Assembly (NCBI RefSeq): GCF_014195585.1
Contig: NZ_JACICA010000006.1
Location: forward strand, 85,815 to 149,814
Length of the DNA stretch: 64,000 bases
Origin: Alloprevotella rava
GTDB taxonomy: Bacteria > Bacteroidota > Bacteroidia > Bacteroidales > Bacteroidaceae
Direction of reading: 5' to 3'
Shown: piece after piece, positions 44,839 through 54,259 of the stretch
Layout of the letters: each line of letters starts with the position of its first letter
Position numbering within the stretch: position 1 is the stretch's first letter
Program-made: the position numbers and the translations under genes
The notes under the pieces: generated by a model
What the model saw: the letters and a program-made list of their open reading frames with translations, nothing else
Told to the model about the DNA's origin: nothing
Databases searched by the model: none

Positions 44839-46590
44839 TCACCGCTTCCCTTCTAAAAATTTCTTGGCGGAAAGAGGTTCGGCAATATGCGTGCGGCTGC
44901 GACGAAGAATGCGCAGGAGTTCGGCGGAAGGATTTTGAAGTTCGCCAGAGCGGACATAATTGAGGTAAAGCATTTGCAGGCGCACATTGTCGACACGACG
45001 GGTCAGCAATGTGTCGGAAACCACAGCGCGGCGCGCCTGTTCAAGGAGTTGAGCAGCCCGCAGGCGAAAGCGGTCGGTGTACATAGCATCATCGGCAAAG
45101 ATGCGGCACTGAAAATGAACTTCAGGGCTGACCAGCTTCTGGCAAGCTGAGAAATAACGCTGTATGTAGGGAGCTGCCGCCCCGTAGTAGTGGGTGATGA
45201 AGCGGCGAACAAGGCGATCGGTGTCCTGCTCTGGGTTCCACATCAATTGAGCCAAGAGCCACGCGCGGAGTTCAGAAAATTCGCTCTCGCCCGACTGATA
45301 TTGCCCTTCCTCCATCACGCCAATGCAGCGATTGTCGCGGAAGGTCCGCAGATTGGAGGCTAACACGCCGAAATTGGGGAAAGGCAGCAGATAGTTGCTA
45401 AAGTTGACCACATAGTCCCATACATAGAGCCGTGGAGCGATACTGGACCAATCGTGTAAATCCTTCAGAAACGCTGCGTTCTGCGCATCGGAAGCAATGG
45501 GATGAGCCAGGCAGCATTCAATGTCGCAAAGGCGAATAACGACATTATGGCGCGGCCGAATGCCTTTCGGCGCGTGGCGCGTGTACTGATAGGCAAACGT
45601 GCCTACGAGTGTGCCTGGATGCGTCTGTTCCACAGCAGCTGCCACCTGATTGACAAACCATACCATCAATCCCGAATGGCCGCCATAGCGCTGCTCCAAG
45701 GCGCGGCAGTTGGCACATTGGCAGGGCTTCTGATTATCATTTTGCGACACACTGTAGACCCAATGCCTTGGATGCTCATTTATATAGGTGCGGAGGCGGG
45801 CAATCATGGTGCGCAGCACTTCGGGGTTGGAAAGGCAGAGTTGCCCGTCGGCAATGCGGCGGCCGTCGTAGAGACTGAAAAACTCGGGGTGGGTGGCGAA
45901 AAACTCGTGAGGAGAGATGAAAATTTCAAACGTATGTATGCCGCCATAGGAGTACATCCCGCCATACTCGTTCTGCACTGAAGAATGAATGGAATTGACC
46001 CGGTTGTGGGCGCACCATGCTGGATTTTCCATGGCCTCATGATAGTAGAGCTGGCGAATCTTCAGCGCGGGGCTTTCCGTATGGTTGAGGGTCGGCAGGA
46101 AGTATGTGCGCCGCCGCGGCACTTGGGTAAAGGTGGGCGTGTACCAGTGGACGCCGAGCTGCTGCTCCAGAAAGGCGAAGACGCCATACATCGTGCCCCG
46201 CTCCTGCCCGCCATAGATGCAGAGGTGCTGACCGATGGTGCGATAGGTGAAGGTTTCGTCGTCGGCAGCCGGCTGCGGGGCGTGGGTCAAAGCTTCGACC
46301 TTCGCGTTATAGCCCACATAAACACACGGCCCTGCGGTGGTGAGGTTGTGCGAGATAGGGAGCGTTGCGCCGCTCATCTCTCGTAAATACTGTTGCAACT
46401 CGCGGGCGGCCGTTTGCTCCGACACCGAGGCATCGGGGGAAAGCACTATGCTATAAACCGAACGGCCACGCGAAAAGAGCGGACGGGCAGCGAAAAGTTG
46501 TGCGTTTATCGCAAGAAAGAGGAGGAGAAAGAGAGCGCACCGCAAGCGGCACATGGGGGAGAACAAAGGAGAAAGGGGGATGCGTACCAT
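44839..46590 (-). CDS. DUF4838 secreted protein
   Basis: A 583-residue protein with a signal peptide (hydrophobic RCALFLLLFLAINAQLFA). An N-terminal alpha-glucuronidase-like domain (TAARELQQYLREMSGATLPI, then TMYGVFAFLEQQLGVHWYTP) precedes a DUF4838 region (YSVSQNDNQKPCQCANC, VWFVNQVAAAVEQTHPGT, LYVWDYVVNF). Such proteins resemble glycoside hydrolases and are exported. Another ATG 36 bases downstream (46554) gives a more standard signal peptide. It is divergent from the gene at 46758 and is the only substantial intact minus-strand gene apart from the small one at 62913. Confidence 0.83.
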   Translation of the reverse strand: MVRIPLSPLFSPMCRLRCALFLLLFLAINAQLFAARPLFSRGRSVYSIVLSPDASVSEQTAARELQQYLREMSGATLPISHNLTTAGPCVYVGYNAKVEALTHAPQPAADDETFTYRTIGQHLCIYGGQERGTMYGVFAFLEQQLGVHWYTPTFTQVPRRRTYFLPTLNHTESPALKIRQLYYHEAMENPAWCAHNRVNSIHSSVQNEYGGMYSYGGIHTFEIFISPHEFFATHPEFFSLYDGRRIADGQLCLSNPEVLRTMIARLRTYINEHPRHWVYSVSQNDNQKPCQCANCRALEQRYGGHSGLMVWFVNQVAAAVEQTHPGTLVGTFAYQYTRHAPKGIRPRHNVVIRLCDIECCLAHPIASDAQNAAFLKDLHDWSSIAPRLYVWDYVVNFSNYLLPFPNFGVLASNLRTFRDNRCIGVMEEGQYQSGESEFSELRAWLLAQLMWNPEQDTDRLVRRFITHYYGAAAPYIQRYFSACQKLVSPEVHFQCRIFADDAMYTDRFRLRAAQLLEQARRAVVSDTLLTRRVDNVRLQMLYLNYVRSGELQNPSAELLRILRRSRTHIAEPLSAKKFLEGKR

Positions 46591-46693
46591 AATATTGTGG
46601 GTCGTTAGCGTAAAGAAAAATGAAAGTTTCTTCCATCACGTTTATCCATAGAAAGGAGGTCAGAAACTCTTTGCGAAAGGCGTTCTCGCTTCA

Positions 46694-46701
46694 CAAAGTT
46701 A
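46694..46701 (-). promoter_or_regulatory. -7 element for the DUF4838 gene (TAACTTTG on minus)
   Basis: CAAAGTTA on the plus strand reads TAACTTTG on the minus strand, about 104 bases ahead of the DUF4838 start. No good -33 box is seen. Confidence 0.5.
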
Positions 46702-46732
46702 CGCACAAAAGCCGGAAGATTTCTTTTTTTTC

Positions 46733-46740
46733 TATCTTTG
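46733..46740 (+). promoter_or_regulatory. -7 element for the nucleotidyltransferase-like gene (TATCTTTG)
   Basis: TATCTTTG lies 18 bases before ATG 46758, with T-rich sequence upstream but no TTTG at -33. It forms a divergent pair with the minus-strand element at 46694. Confidence 0.55.
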
Positions 46741-46757
46741 CAAAAAATAAACACTGA

Positions 46758-47846
46758 ATGACTCCGCTTGAAGAAAATCTCTTGAGTGTGCTGCGCAGCG
46801 AACTGTGGCAAACGCCGCTCCAACTATCGCTCTCGCCCAAAGAAGCCGAGGAACTACTCAACGAGGCCAGAGAGCACGCGGTGGAACCCCTTGCTGCTCG
46901 AGCACTTGTGGACAACAACGTTCCTATTGGTAAGCAACTCGTGCCGCGCTGCCTATATGCCATACAGCACACGCGTGAGGGCAACGACCACCTCAATGGA
47001 GAACTCGCGCGCTTCGCTCCTTTCATCGAACGACAAGGACTAAGCCTTGCGGTGGTTAAAGGCCAGGTGTCGGGGACTTTTTATGCCCACCCCGAGGTGC
47101 GCAATCCGGGCGATATAGACTTCTACTGCGATGCGGAAAACTTCCCGCGCGTGAAAGAAGTTGTGGAGAAACAAATCGGTAGGACTATCCCGGACTCCAA
47201 GGGAAAGCATATCAACTTCCAGGGAAATGGGGTGGAATACGAGATGCACAGCCGACTGACCGACTTCTACTATGCGCCGCATCAGCGCTACTTCAACGCG
47301 GTCGTTGACGAAGCTTTGCAGAAACGCCCCATGCGCGTAAAAATCAACGAGGCAGATGTGCCGACGCTTCCGCCCGACTTAAACATCCTCTTCACCTATA
47401 TCCACATGTTTTTCCACCTCATCCGCGGCGGCGTGGGCATTCGGCAGGTGTGCGACTTGGCTTGTTCGCTCCACGCGCTCCACAACGAGTTGGACACAGA
47501 CTTACTCCGCCAACACTTGAAAGCACTGGGAATGGAGAACGGCTTCCGCGCCTTCGGCTGGATTCTCATACATCGTCTTGGTTTGCCGGCAGAGGATTTT
47601 CCCTACACGCTAAACCAGAAAGACGCCCGAAGAGGAGAGCGCGCCTACCGCGCGGTCATGCGCTTCGGCAACTTAGGGCGAAAAATCGATTTGCTCATTA
47701 AGGAGGAGAACGCAGCCCATACCGTTCAAACGGCATTAGGAGTTCTCAAACAGTCGGTCCTCTTCTTCGATTTCGCCCCTACGGAAATGGCTTGTATCTT
47801 CCCCGTTCAAACGATGCAGAAAGCTAAGGCGCTCTTTGGGAAATAG
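46758..47846 (+). CDS. NTP_transf_5-type nucleotidyltransferase-like protein (second)
   Basis: A 362-residue protein of the same type as that at 41673: LAVVKGQVSGTFYAHPEVRN, then PGDIDFYCDAENFPRV with the GDID acidic motif near residue 116, and LNILFTYIHMFFHLIRGGVGIRQVCDL matching HIYKHFFSEGIGLRQIVDY in the other gene. The function of the family is not established. It is followed by a short-repeat region and a priming sugar transferase, suggesting a role in surface glycans. Confidence 0.8.
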   Translation: MTPLEENLLSVLRSELWQTPLQLSLSPKEAEELLNEAREHAVEPLAARALVDNNVPIGKQLVPRCLYAIQHTREGNDHLNGELARFAPFIERQGLSLAVVKGQVSGTFYAHPEVRNPGDIDFYCDAENFPRVKEVVEKQIGRTIPDSKGKHINFQGNGVEYEMHSRLTDFYYAPHQRYFNAVVDEALQKRPMRVKINEADVPTLPPDLNILFTYIHMFFHLIRGGVGIRQVCDLACSLHALHNELDTDLLRQHLKALGMENGFRAFGWILIHRLGLPAEDFPYTLNQKDARRGERAYRAVMRFGNLGRKIDLLIKEENAAHTVQTALGVLKQSVLFFDFAPTEMACIFPVQTMQKAKALFGK

Positions 47847-47883
47847 GACAAAGAGCCCCAAAAGCTTATATCACTCAAAAACG

Positions 47884-48013
47884 CATTAGCACATTCTCAC
47901 ATTTTCCATATTAGCACATTCAAACGCGGCTTTGCCGCTCCCCATTAGCACATTAGCACATTCAAAAATCTCATTAGCACATTCAACCACCTCATTAGCA
48001 CATTAGCACATTC
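47884..48013. repeat. ATTAGCACATT short tandem repeats
   Basis: Between the nucleotidyltransferase gene and the sugar transferase, ATTAGCACATT and its doubled form recur about seven times in 130 bases, interrupted by CAAACGCGGCTTTGCCGCTCC, a small GC-rich palindrome. It has the look of slippage-prone non-coding repeats; no function can be stated. Confidence 0.75.
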
Positions 48014-48123
48014 CTCCTCCATTGAGCCACACAAACACACATACGAAACAACCGCTCTCTGCTGACAACCAACAGAAGCAGGATAAGAACGACCAGCTCT
48101 ACTTGCTCGGTCGGTGGTCGCGT

Positions 48124-48708
48124 ATGTCGTCATTCGCAGAACGAGGCTTCGACTTGATCGCATCGCTCTTCTGCCTCATCGTGTTCTCTCCGCTGATGCT
48201 CTTCTGCTACATAGCCGTTAAGCGCGAGGACGGCGGCCCCGCCATCTACCGCCAAGAGCGCATCGGAAAAGGCGGACGGCCGTTTTTCATCTATAAATTC
48301 CGCAGCATGAAAATCAACGCTGAGGAGGGAAAGCCTCAGCTCTGCATCAAAGAGGACGAGGACCGCCTCACGCGTATCGGACGCTTCCTTCGCGACCACC
48401 ACCTCGACGAGCTGCCCCAGCTGTGGAACGTTTTCATAGGCGACATGGCGTTTGTAGGCCCGCGACCGGAGCGCAAATACTTCATCGACCAGATTATAGC
48501 CGTTGACCCGCGCTACAAGTACCTCTATCAGGTGCGCCCGGGCGTGACATCCTACGCCACCCTGCACAACGGCTACGCCACAACCCTCGAGGAGATGCTC
48601 ACGCGCCTTGAATCCGACCTTTACCACCTCCAACACCACTCCCTCCTTTTTAATCTGAAGATTCTCTTTAAGACCTTCATCAGCATCATTTCTGGAAAGA
48701 AATTTTGA
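48124..48708 (+). CDS. Priming sugar-phosphate transferase (third)
   Basis: A 194-residue bacterial sugar transferase: membrane helix GFDLIASLFCLIVFSPLMLF, then GPAIYRQERIGKGGRPFFIY, KFRSMKINAE, DELPQLWNVFIGDMAFVGPRPE and VRPGVTSYATLHNGY. It primes a glycan on undecaprenyl phosphate. ATG 48124 begins at the family's conserved N-terminus; a TTG start at 48022 would add 34 residues without similarity. Together with those at 18457 and 23686 it makes three priming enzymes in one window. No dedicated glycosyltransferase operon follows it here. Confidence 0.85.
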   Translation: MSSFAERGFDLIASLFCLIVFSPLMLFCYIAVKREDGGPAIYRQERIGKGGRPFFIYKFRSMKINAEEGKPQLCIKEDEDRLTRIGRFLRDHHLDELPQLWNVFIGDMAFVGPRPERKYFIDQIIAVDPRYKYLYQVRPGVTSYATLHNGYATTLEEMLTRLESDLYHLQHHSLLFNLKILFKTFISIISGKKF

Positions 48709-48772
48709 AACGCTTCCGTTCGCAAAAAGTTTTATTCTCTCTATTTCAGCAAAGTACACTATAGATTTTTTG

Positions 48773-48780
48773 TAACTTTG
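48773..48780 (+). promoter_or_regulatory. -7 element of the surface-protein operon (TAACTTTG)
   Basis: TAACTTTG lies 20 bases before ATG 48801; upstream is T-rich but lacks an exact TTTG -33 box. It is the expected promoter for the PCMD lipoprotein gene. Confidence 0.6.
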
Positions 48781-48800
48781 CACCAAATTTTTTGCAAGTT

Positions 48801-49967
48801 ATGACCATCAAACTTATAAGTGCATTAGCTGCCAGCAGCCTTTTGCTGTTCAGCTCCTGCATCCGCGAGGAGGCTCTCAGCCCTGAGTGCGACATCACAT
48901 CCGTCAGCCAGGAGTGGCTCAACAGCAAAGGCGCGGGTCTCATACTGGGAACGCCCGTCATCAAGCAGGCAACGCCGGCTTCTATTACCCTTTTTATCAA
49001 TAAGAAAGACGACCGCGTCAAGGCATTAAACCCGCAATTCACTATTTCCGCAGGGGCAACGCTCCTCTATAAGGACAACAATACGCGTGTGCCCTTCGAC
49101 TCGGCAGCGTACCACGACTTCTCCGAGTCTCAGACCTATAGCGTTCGCTCGGCCGACGGACATTTCACGAAGGACTACGTGGTAAGTTTTGAAGTGCCGC
49201 AGCCTCTCGATTCGTGCGACTTTGAAGATTTCGCCTACAATAATAACCGCCACCAATACATGACGTTGCTACAACGACAGGAGGATGGCTCGGTCAATTC
49301 CAATATATGGAGCAGCGGAAATGCGGGCTACAATCTAACGGGAATGGCAGCTTCGCCAACCGATTTTCCCACATCTTTTGTTAGCGGCGGCCATAAAGGC
49401 TTAGCGGCAAAGCTCGTGACACGCAGCACAGGTACTTTCGGCATGCTAACACGTCCGCCCATGCCCATCGCTGCAGGCAACCTGTTTATCGGCACATTCA
49501 ATCTCAACAAAGCTATGCTGGCTCCGCTCGAGGCTACACGCTTCGGACTCCAGATTGTCAAAGGCGAACCCTTAAAGCTCTCTGGCTGGTACAAATATAA
49601 AGCTGGCGCAGAATTTACGGACCGTAACAAAACTGTCGACGCCTCCCGCCGAGACACCGCCGACATCTATGCTGTTCTCTTCGAGGTAGACCCTGACAAT
49701 TTCCAGTCCCTCAACGGCGCGAATGTTCTCAGCAGCGAGCGCATCGTAAGTATAGCCCGAATTGCAAACCCAGGGGAGCCAAGCACGTGGACCTACTTTG
49801 AAGAACCGTTCCGCCCTATGAATGGTAAAACTTTCGATACGGCGCGCCTCAAGCACAACGGTTATGCCATCAGCGTAGTTATGACCAGTAGCCGATTGGG
49901 AGCTTACTTTGAAGGAGCTGTAGGTTCTACGCTCTGGGTCGACGATATAAAAGTGACATATAAATAA
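48801..49967 (+). CDS. PCMD-domain surface lipoprotein
   Basis: A 388-residue protein starting MTIKLISALAASSLLLFSSCIREE: a lipobox with the modified cysteine in FSSC at residue ~20. A short Ig-like region (about 45-125) precedes a PCMD-type beta-sandwich (putative carbohydrate metabolism domain): DSCDFEDFAYN near residue 138, LSGWYKYKAGAEF near 255 and STLWVDDIKVTY at the end. Likely surface-exposed and glycan-binding. ATG 48801 is chosen over TTG 48792. It heads an operon with the next four genes; there is no SusC/SusD pair. Confidence 0.83.
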   Translation: MTIKLISALAASSLLLFSSCIREEALSPECDITSVSQEWLNSKGAGLILGTPVIKQATPASITLFINKKDDRVKALNPQFTISAGATLLYKDNNTRVPFDSAAYHDFSESQTYSVRSADGHFTKDYVVSFEVPQPLDSCDFEDFAYNNNRHQYMTLLQRQEDGSVNSNIWSSGNAGYNLTGMAASPTDFPTSFVSGGHKGLAAKLVTRSTGTFGMLTRPPMPIAAGNLFIGTFNLNKAMLAPLEATRFGLQIVKGEPLKLSGWYKYKAGAEFTDRNKTVDASRRDTADIYAVLFEVDPDNFQSLNGANVLSSERIVSIARIANPGEPSTWTYFEEPFRPMNGKTFDTARLKHNGYAISVVMTSSRLGAYFEGAVGSTLWVDDIKVTYK

Positions 49968-50016
49968 GGAGTTCTCCACTCCCTCTATTTTGTTTTTCAA
50001 CACAAGCCAATAAATC

Positions 50017-50850
50017 ATGAAGATATTCCTTATCACAATCATAAGCCTTATGATGGGTGTCAGCGCGCAAGCCGCAGACGCCACCACATGGCTCGAACCT
50101 ACCGAGACAACCGGAAATGCTGTTCGCCCCGATACTATTCGCGATTCGAGCAACGACCGCAACATTATCTTGGCGGCACTTAAAGGCTGGCAAGTGGCTG
50201 TGGGCGCAGGATTGGAACTGGGCGGCGCGTCGCCAGTACCCATCCCTCGCTCCATCCGCCAAATCAATTCGTTCAACCCCTTACTCAATCTCTACCTCGA
50301 AGGCACGGCCTACAAATCTTTCACACCGCGTTGGGGAATGGCTCTCGGACTGCGCTTCGAGACAAAAGGCATGAAGACCAACGCCAATGTGAAAAACTAC
50401 CACATGGCTATCATTGAGGACGACGGAGGCCACATGGAGGGCGGTTGGAACGGCCCAGTCATCACGAAGTACCGCGCCACTTACATCACAGTACCCGTGT
50501 TGGCCACTTACACCTTTTCAAATCCGCGCTGGATGGTTTCTGCCGGCCCTTACTTCAGCTTGATGCTCAACGGCGACTTTGATGGCTACGTCCACGACGG
50601 TTATATCCGGACGCCGGACGAACTTGGCGAAAATGTCAACGTTACTCACGCCACCTACGACTTTTCTAACAATCTGCGCAAGTTTCAGTGGGGCTTACAG
50701 ATAGGAGGTTCTTTCCGCGCCTATAAGCATCTCTATGTCAATGCTAATCTTGACTGGGGATTGAACGGTATCTTCCCGTCCGATTTCAATACAATTTCTT
50801 TCGCTCTTTATCCCATCTACGGAACGTTAGGCTTCTCCTATCTTTTCTAA
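50017..50850 (+). CDS. Outer-membrane beta-barrel protein (PorT-like)
   Basis: A 277-residue protein with a signal peptide (MKIFLITIISLMMGVSAQAA) and a C-terminal barrel ending in an aromatic residue (PIYGTLGFSYLF). Alternating hydrophobic strands such as WGMALGLRFETKG, ATYITVPVLATYTFS and WMVSAGPYFSLML fit the PorT/outer-membrane beta-barrel family. It may anchor or export the surface proteins around it; that role is inferred from position alone. Confidence 0.8.
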   Translation: MKIFLITIISLMMGVSAQAADATTWLEPTETTGNAVRPDTIRDSSNDRNIILAALKGWQVAVGAGLELGGASPVPIPRSIRQINSFNPLLNLYLEGTAYKSFTPRWGMALGLRFETKGMKTNANVKNYHMAIIEDDGGHMEGGWNGPVITKYRATYITVPVLATYTFSNPRWMVSAGPYFSLMLNGDFDGYVHDGYIRTPDELGENVNVTHATYDFSNNLRKFQWGLQIGGSFRAYKHLYVNANLDWGLNGIFPSDFNTISFALYPIYGTLGFSYLF

Positions 50851-50869
50851 CAGGAAGAAAATCATTTGT

Positions 50870-50899
50870 TTTGAGTTCGCACAGAAAGTATTACCTTTG
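50870..50899 (+). promoter_or_regulatory. Promoter of the calycin-like gene
   Basis: TTTG (50870-50873) and TACCTTTG (50892-50899) are separated by 18 bases, close to the Bacteroidetes consensus, 62 bases ahead of ATG 50962. It would give the last three genes of the operon separate expression. Confidence 0.65.
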
Positions 50900-50961
50900 T
50901 CGCCAACTGTTTCAAACTGATAACTTAACTAACTTATAACAACGATCAATAACTAAAAGGT

Positions 50962-51564
50962 ATGAAAAAATTTCTACTCGCACTCGTTGCTGTCCTCTTA
51001 ATGGCTGGCACAACCAATGCACAAACGGTTGCCAACGAAGTAGCTGGCAATTATACCGGTAAACTTGCCATCAGTCTCACCTCTAAGGAAGACCTCGAAT
51101 TTGGCGAAGAAACCTACAAAGTTGTCCTTACAGCCGATGGAAACAATACTGTTACCTTCGCTCTCAATAATTTCGGTTTCGCCGGCAGTAATCTTGGCGA
51201 TATCGTGCTCCCTAACATTCCTGTTCAGAAGCAGACCAACGGCTCAATTCTCTTTGGAGAAAATTCAGCCAAAACCTTCTCTTTCTTGGACGGAGCAATC
51301 GTAGCTACGGCTAAAATCAACGAAACCTCCAGCGTCATAAAGGGCGATTCTCTGATCGCTGATGTAGATGTAGTTTGGAAAGCCGAAGAGGATAGACCCA
51401 TTTATGTACAGTTCAAGGGCAAGAAGGAATCAACCTCTACCGGTATTCAGCAGACCGCTACAAAGAATGTAGCCAACGCTATCTACGACTTGCAGGGCCG
51501 TCGCCTTCACCAAGTCCCCAACAAAGGCCTCTTTATCATGAATGGTAAAAAGGTAATCCGCTAA
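50962..51564 (+). CDS. Calycin-like exported protein with Prevotella-type C-terminal signal
   Basis: A 200-residue protein with a signal peptide (KKFLLALVAVLLMAGTTNAQ), then a single barrel-like domain (AGNYTGKLAIS, FGFAGSNLGDIVLPNIPV) as in calycin-like proteins of Bacteroidetes. The C-terminus IYDLQGRRLHQVPNKGLFIM then NGKKVIR matches the sorting-type tail shared with the next gene, suggesting export by a type IX-like route or surface attachment. It repeats the calycin module found inside the next gene. Confidence 0.8.
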   Translation: MKKFLLALVAVLLMAGTTNAQTVANEVAGNYTGKLAISLTSKEDLEFGEETYKVVLTADGNNTVTFALNNFGFAGSNLGDIVLPNIPVQKQTNGSILFGENSAKTFSFLDGAIVATAKINETSSVIKGDSLIADVDVVWKAEEDRPIYVQFKGKKESTSTGIQQTATKNVANAIYDLQGRRLHQVPNKGLFIMNGKKVIR

Positions 51565-51589
51565 AGCTTTATCGCGCTTTAGCTTTTTC
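51561..51589 (+). terminator. Weak terminator overlapping the calycin-like stop
   Basis: CTAAAGC (51561-51567) pairs with GCTTTAG (51576-51582), followed by CTTTTTCT. A short 7-bp stem, so perhaps partial termination before the large PCMD gene. Confidence 0.5.
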
Positions 51590-51615
51590 TTTAGATATTA
51601 TCATATCCCCTTATT

Positions 51616-54246
51616 ATGAGAAAGATATTATTTACTATTCTGAGCGCTGCTGCCTTAACGGTCAGCGCTCAGACTGGAGTGTACCAGGTTGGGAACTCCG
51701 ATTTTGAAACTGCGTGGACAGATACTAACGAGCCCGGTAATGGCTGGTATTCATTTGTCTCTGCTAACACCAGCGGCCTTGGCTTCTTGGGTAGCATGGC
51801 AAAAAGTAGCTCTAAAAAAAATACAGTCAAAACCACAGGCCGCAATGGGTCAGCAACGGCTGTAAAGCTGAAATCTAGCAGCATCTGGGGTGCGAAAGCC
51901 AATGGTAACCTCACAACGGGTACCATCAATATGGGCTCAAGCACGCCAACCGACAAAAAAAATCACAATTATACAGATCTCTCTGGAAATTACAAGAACT
52001 GCCTTTTCGCAGGTCGCCCCGACTCTGTGGTGTATTACGCCAAATTCAAGCGCGGAGGGAGTGGCGATTACAAAGGTCGTCTCCACGCTCTGATTCATGG
52101 GAATTATGCCTACAAAGATCCTTACGAAACAGCAGAAAACAAAGCAAAGTATCTGATTGCTGAAGCCACTGTCTATGCCGATGTATCTTCCGACTGGGTA
52201 CGATATAGCGGTGCTTTCACATATACCGGCAAAGAGGACGCCACCTCCTATCTGTTGGCATCTTTCACCACAAATGAAACGCCGGGCGCTACAGCTAATG
52301 ACGAATTCGATATTGACGACATTAGCTTTATCTACAACTCCCAGCTCGCTTCCGTCACCTACGACGGCGCAAGTGTTAGCGTGGCAACGGCTATGAATGT
52401 AGCTAAGGCTTACGATCCTAGCAAAATCTCACTGACGGCTAATGGCGTTGGAGCAAGCATCGAGAAAAACTACAATGCAACTACGGGCCTGCTCACCATC
52501 ACAGTGAAGGGTAACGATGTATCGGTGAATCCTACCAATATCCACACCTATACAATCCAGTTTGCTGCGGCTTCTAATGCCCCAACACTGGCTTCTATCA
52601 GCGTAGGCGGTCAGTCGCTCGCCGATTTCGGCCTAACGTTCAACCCCGCCACTACCACCTACACGCTCCCCATTGCCTACCACCGCGGCATCGTGGTTGA
52701 GGGCGTGGCAGGCGCAAATAGTACGCTCATGAGAGATGAGGAGTTCTACGAGACTTATGCCCTCACAGAAAACGCTTTCTATAATGACCATAATAAGACC
52801 ATTGAGCTGAGAGTGAAGAACTCCAGCGGCGACGAGAGAGACTATGTTCTCCGCTTTACCGATGCAGTAAGTGCCACCGAATCGGGTGATTATCCCGGCG
52901 CACTCTCCGTGGTTCTTTCTACCACCGCTGAAGGAAGCACTATCACCAATGCGTCTCCGCTTGCCAACGAACAGATCAGCTTGACGAAGAACAGCAACGG
53001 AACGTACAATATCTACTTGCCGAATTTCAATTTCTCAGGTCTCCCCGTTGGCAACATTTATGTACCCAACGTTCCTCTTGCAGGTAGCGCCATGAACGCT
53101 AATCGCACCATTCGCCTCACCTCCAGCGAGGAAATGGCAGTTGGTGCAGGACTGGGCCATTTGCCTGTGGTGCTGAAGCTCAACCTTATCAGCTCAGCCC
53201 ATAAGCGCCTCGAGGGTGCAATCGACATTATCACGACGGGCACTACCAACCCGATACTCACAAGATTCTCAGCAATCCACGTGGATTGTGTACCTTTCAC
53301 TGTCAACGAGAATGCACCGCAGAATAGCGACGATAAGGACAATAAAGCCTATGCTAATCAAACGCTCTGGGGCTACATATCTAAGGCATCAACGAAGTTC
53401 ATCCATCTCAATGAAGCTGCCGTGGGTAAGCCCATGACCTATGTTGACATGAGCGTAGCTACGTTGGCCGATGATGTAACTGCCGAGGATTTGAAACAGG
53501 GTGCTGTTGCAGCTAACAACACGCTCTACTACCTCCCCTCTACCTCTACGCTGACGGGCAAGAACCTAATTGTCAACGGCCACACCACTGAGTTTGCACT
53601 CAACGATGCCGTAGCTATCGAAGTGCCCACGCAGTTCTCTGCTGACAAGGCTTCTTACGATCGCAACTTCACCACGACGGGTTATACCACATTTGCCCTC
53701 CCCGTGGCAACGGCAGCAAGCACGCTCAACGGCACAGTGTATGAATTGAAGGGCTTCAACGCTGCCCGCTCCGCTTTCGACTTTGCCCCCGTGGCCAACA
53801 TTGAGGCCAACAAGCCTTACCTCTTCGAAGCTAACAACGCAGCTCTCTTCGCCAATGGCGCAGTAACGGTGGCTGTGGCCAATGCTGATACCGAGGTGAA
53901 AACTCATACGGGTGTCGGTGTGGAGCAAGAAGGTAACTACGGCGAGACCAAAGTGCTTGCATCGGATGCTACTAAGACTTACTACGGCTACAGTAATGGC
54001 CAATTTGTCAAAGCCGCTAACGGCACACTCAACTGCTACCGCACGGCATTCAGCGTAGCAAACGCTGCAGCAGGTGCGCGCAGCTTCGCCATCAGCATCA
54101 ACGGAACAGTCACGGGCATTATCACCCTCGACAACGGAACAATGAGCGTTGAGAAAGGCCAAGTCTTCGACCTCCAAGGTCGCCGCGTACTGACCACTCA
54201 GAAGGGCCAGACTTACATCATCAATGGTAAAAAGGTAATTCTCTAA
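51616..54246 (+). CDS. Large multidomain surface protein (PCMD, Ig-like, calycin-like, sorting tail)
   Basis: An 876-residue protein. Signal peptide 1-18 (ILFTILSAAALTVSAQ); a PCMD-like lectin/carbohydrate domain about 22-240 (VGNSDFETAWTD ... DEFDIDDISFIYN); two Ig-like repeats about 240-415; a calycin-like domain about 420-560 (IYLPNFNFSGLPVGNIYVPN, similar to the preceding protein); a beta-rich region; and the C-terminal tail VFDLQGRRVLTT...IINGKKVIL. It is probably exposed on the cell surface and binds glycan. The ligand is unknown. Confidence 0.82.
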   Translation: MRKILFTILSAAALTVSAQTGVYQVGNSDFETAWTDTNEPGNGWYSFVSANTSGLGFLGSMAKSSSKKNTVKTTGRNGSATAVKLKSSSIWGAKANGNLTTGTINMGSSTPTDKKNHNYTDLSGNYKNCLFAGRPDSVVYYAKFKRGGSGDYKGRLHALIHGNYAYKDPYETAENKAKYLIAEATVYADVSSDWVRYSGAFTYTGKEDATSYLLASFTTNETPGATANDEFDIDDISFIYNSQLASVTYDGASVSVATAMNVAKAYDPSKISLTANGVGASIEKNYNATTGLLTITVKGNDVSVNPTNIHTYTIQFAAASNAPTLASISVGGQSLADFGLTFNPATTTYTLPIAYHRGIVVEGVAGANSTLMRDEEFYETYALTENAFYNDHNKTIELRVKNSSGDERDYVLRFTDAVSATESGDYPGALSVVLSTTAEGSTITNASPLANEQISLTKNSNGTYNIYLPNFNFSGLPVGNIYVPNVPLAGSAMNANRTIRLTSSEEMAVGAGLGHLPVVLKLNLISSAHKRLEGAIDIITTGTTNPILTRFSAIHVDCVPFTVNENAPQNSDDKDNKAYANQTLWGYISKASTKFIHLNEAAVGKPMTYVDMSVATLADDVTAEDLKQGAVAANNTLYYLPSTSTLTGKNLIVNGHTTEFALNDAVAIEVPTQFSADKASYDRNFTTTGYTTFALPVATAASTLNGTVYELKGFNAARSAFDFAPVANIEANKPYLFEANNAALFANGAVTVAVANADTEVKTHTGVGVEQEGNYGETKVLASDATKTYYGYSNGQFVKAANGTLNCYRTAFSVANAAAGARSFAISINGTVTGIITLDNGTMSVEKGQVFDLQGRRVLTTQKGQTYIINGKKVIL

Positions 54247-54259
54247 AACTTTAGCAACT

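Noticed and set aside
48801..54246. Polysaccharide utilisation locus
   Set aside because: No SusC-like transporter, SusD-like lipoprotein or clear glycoside hydrolase is linked to these genes.
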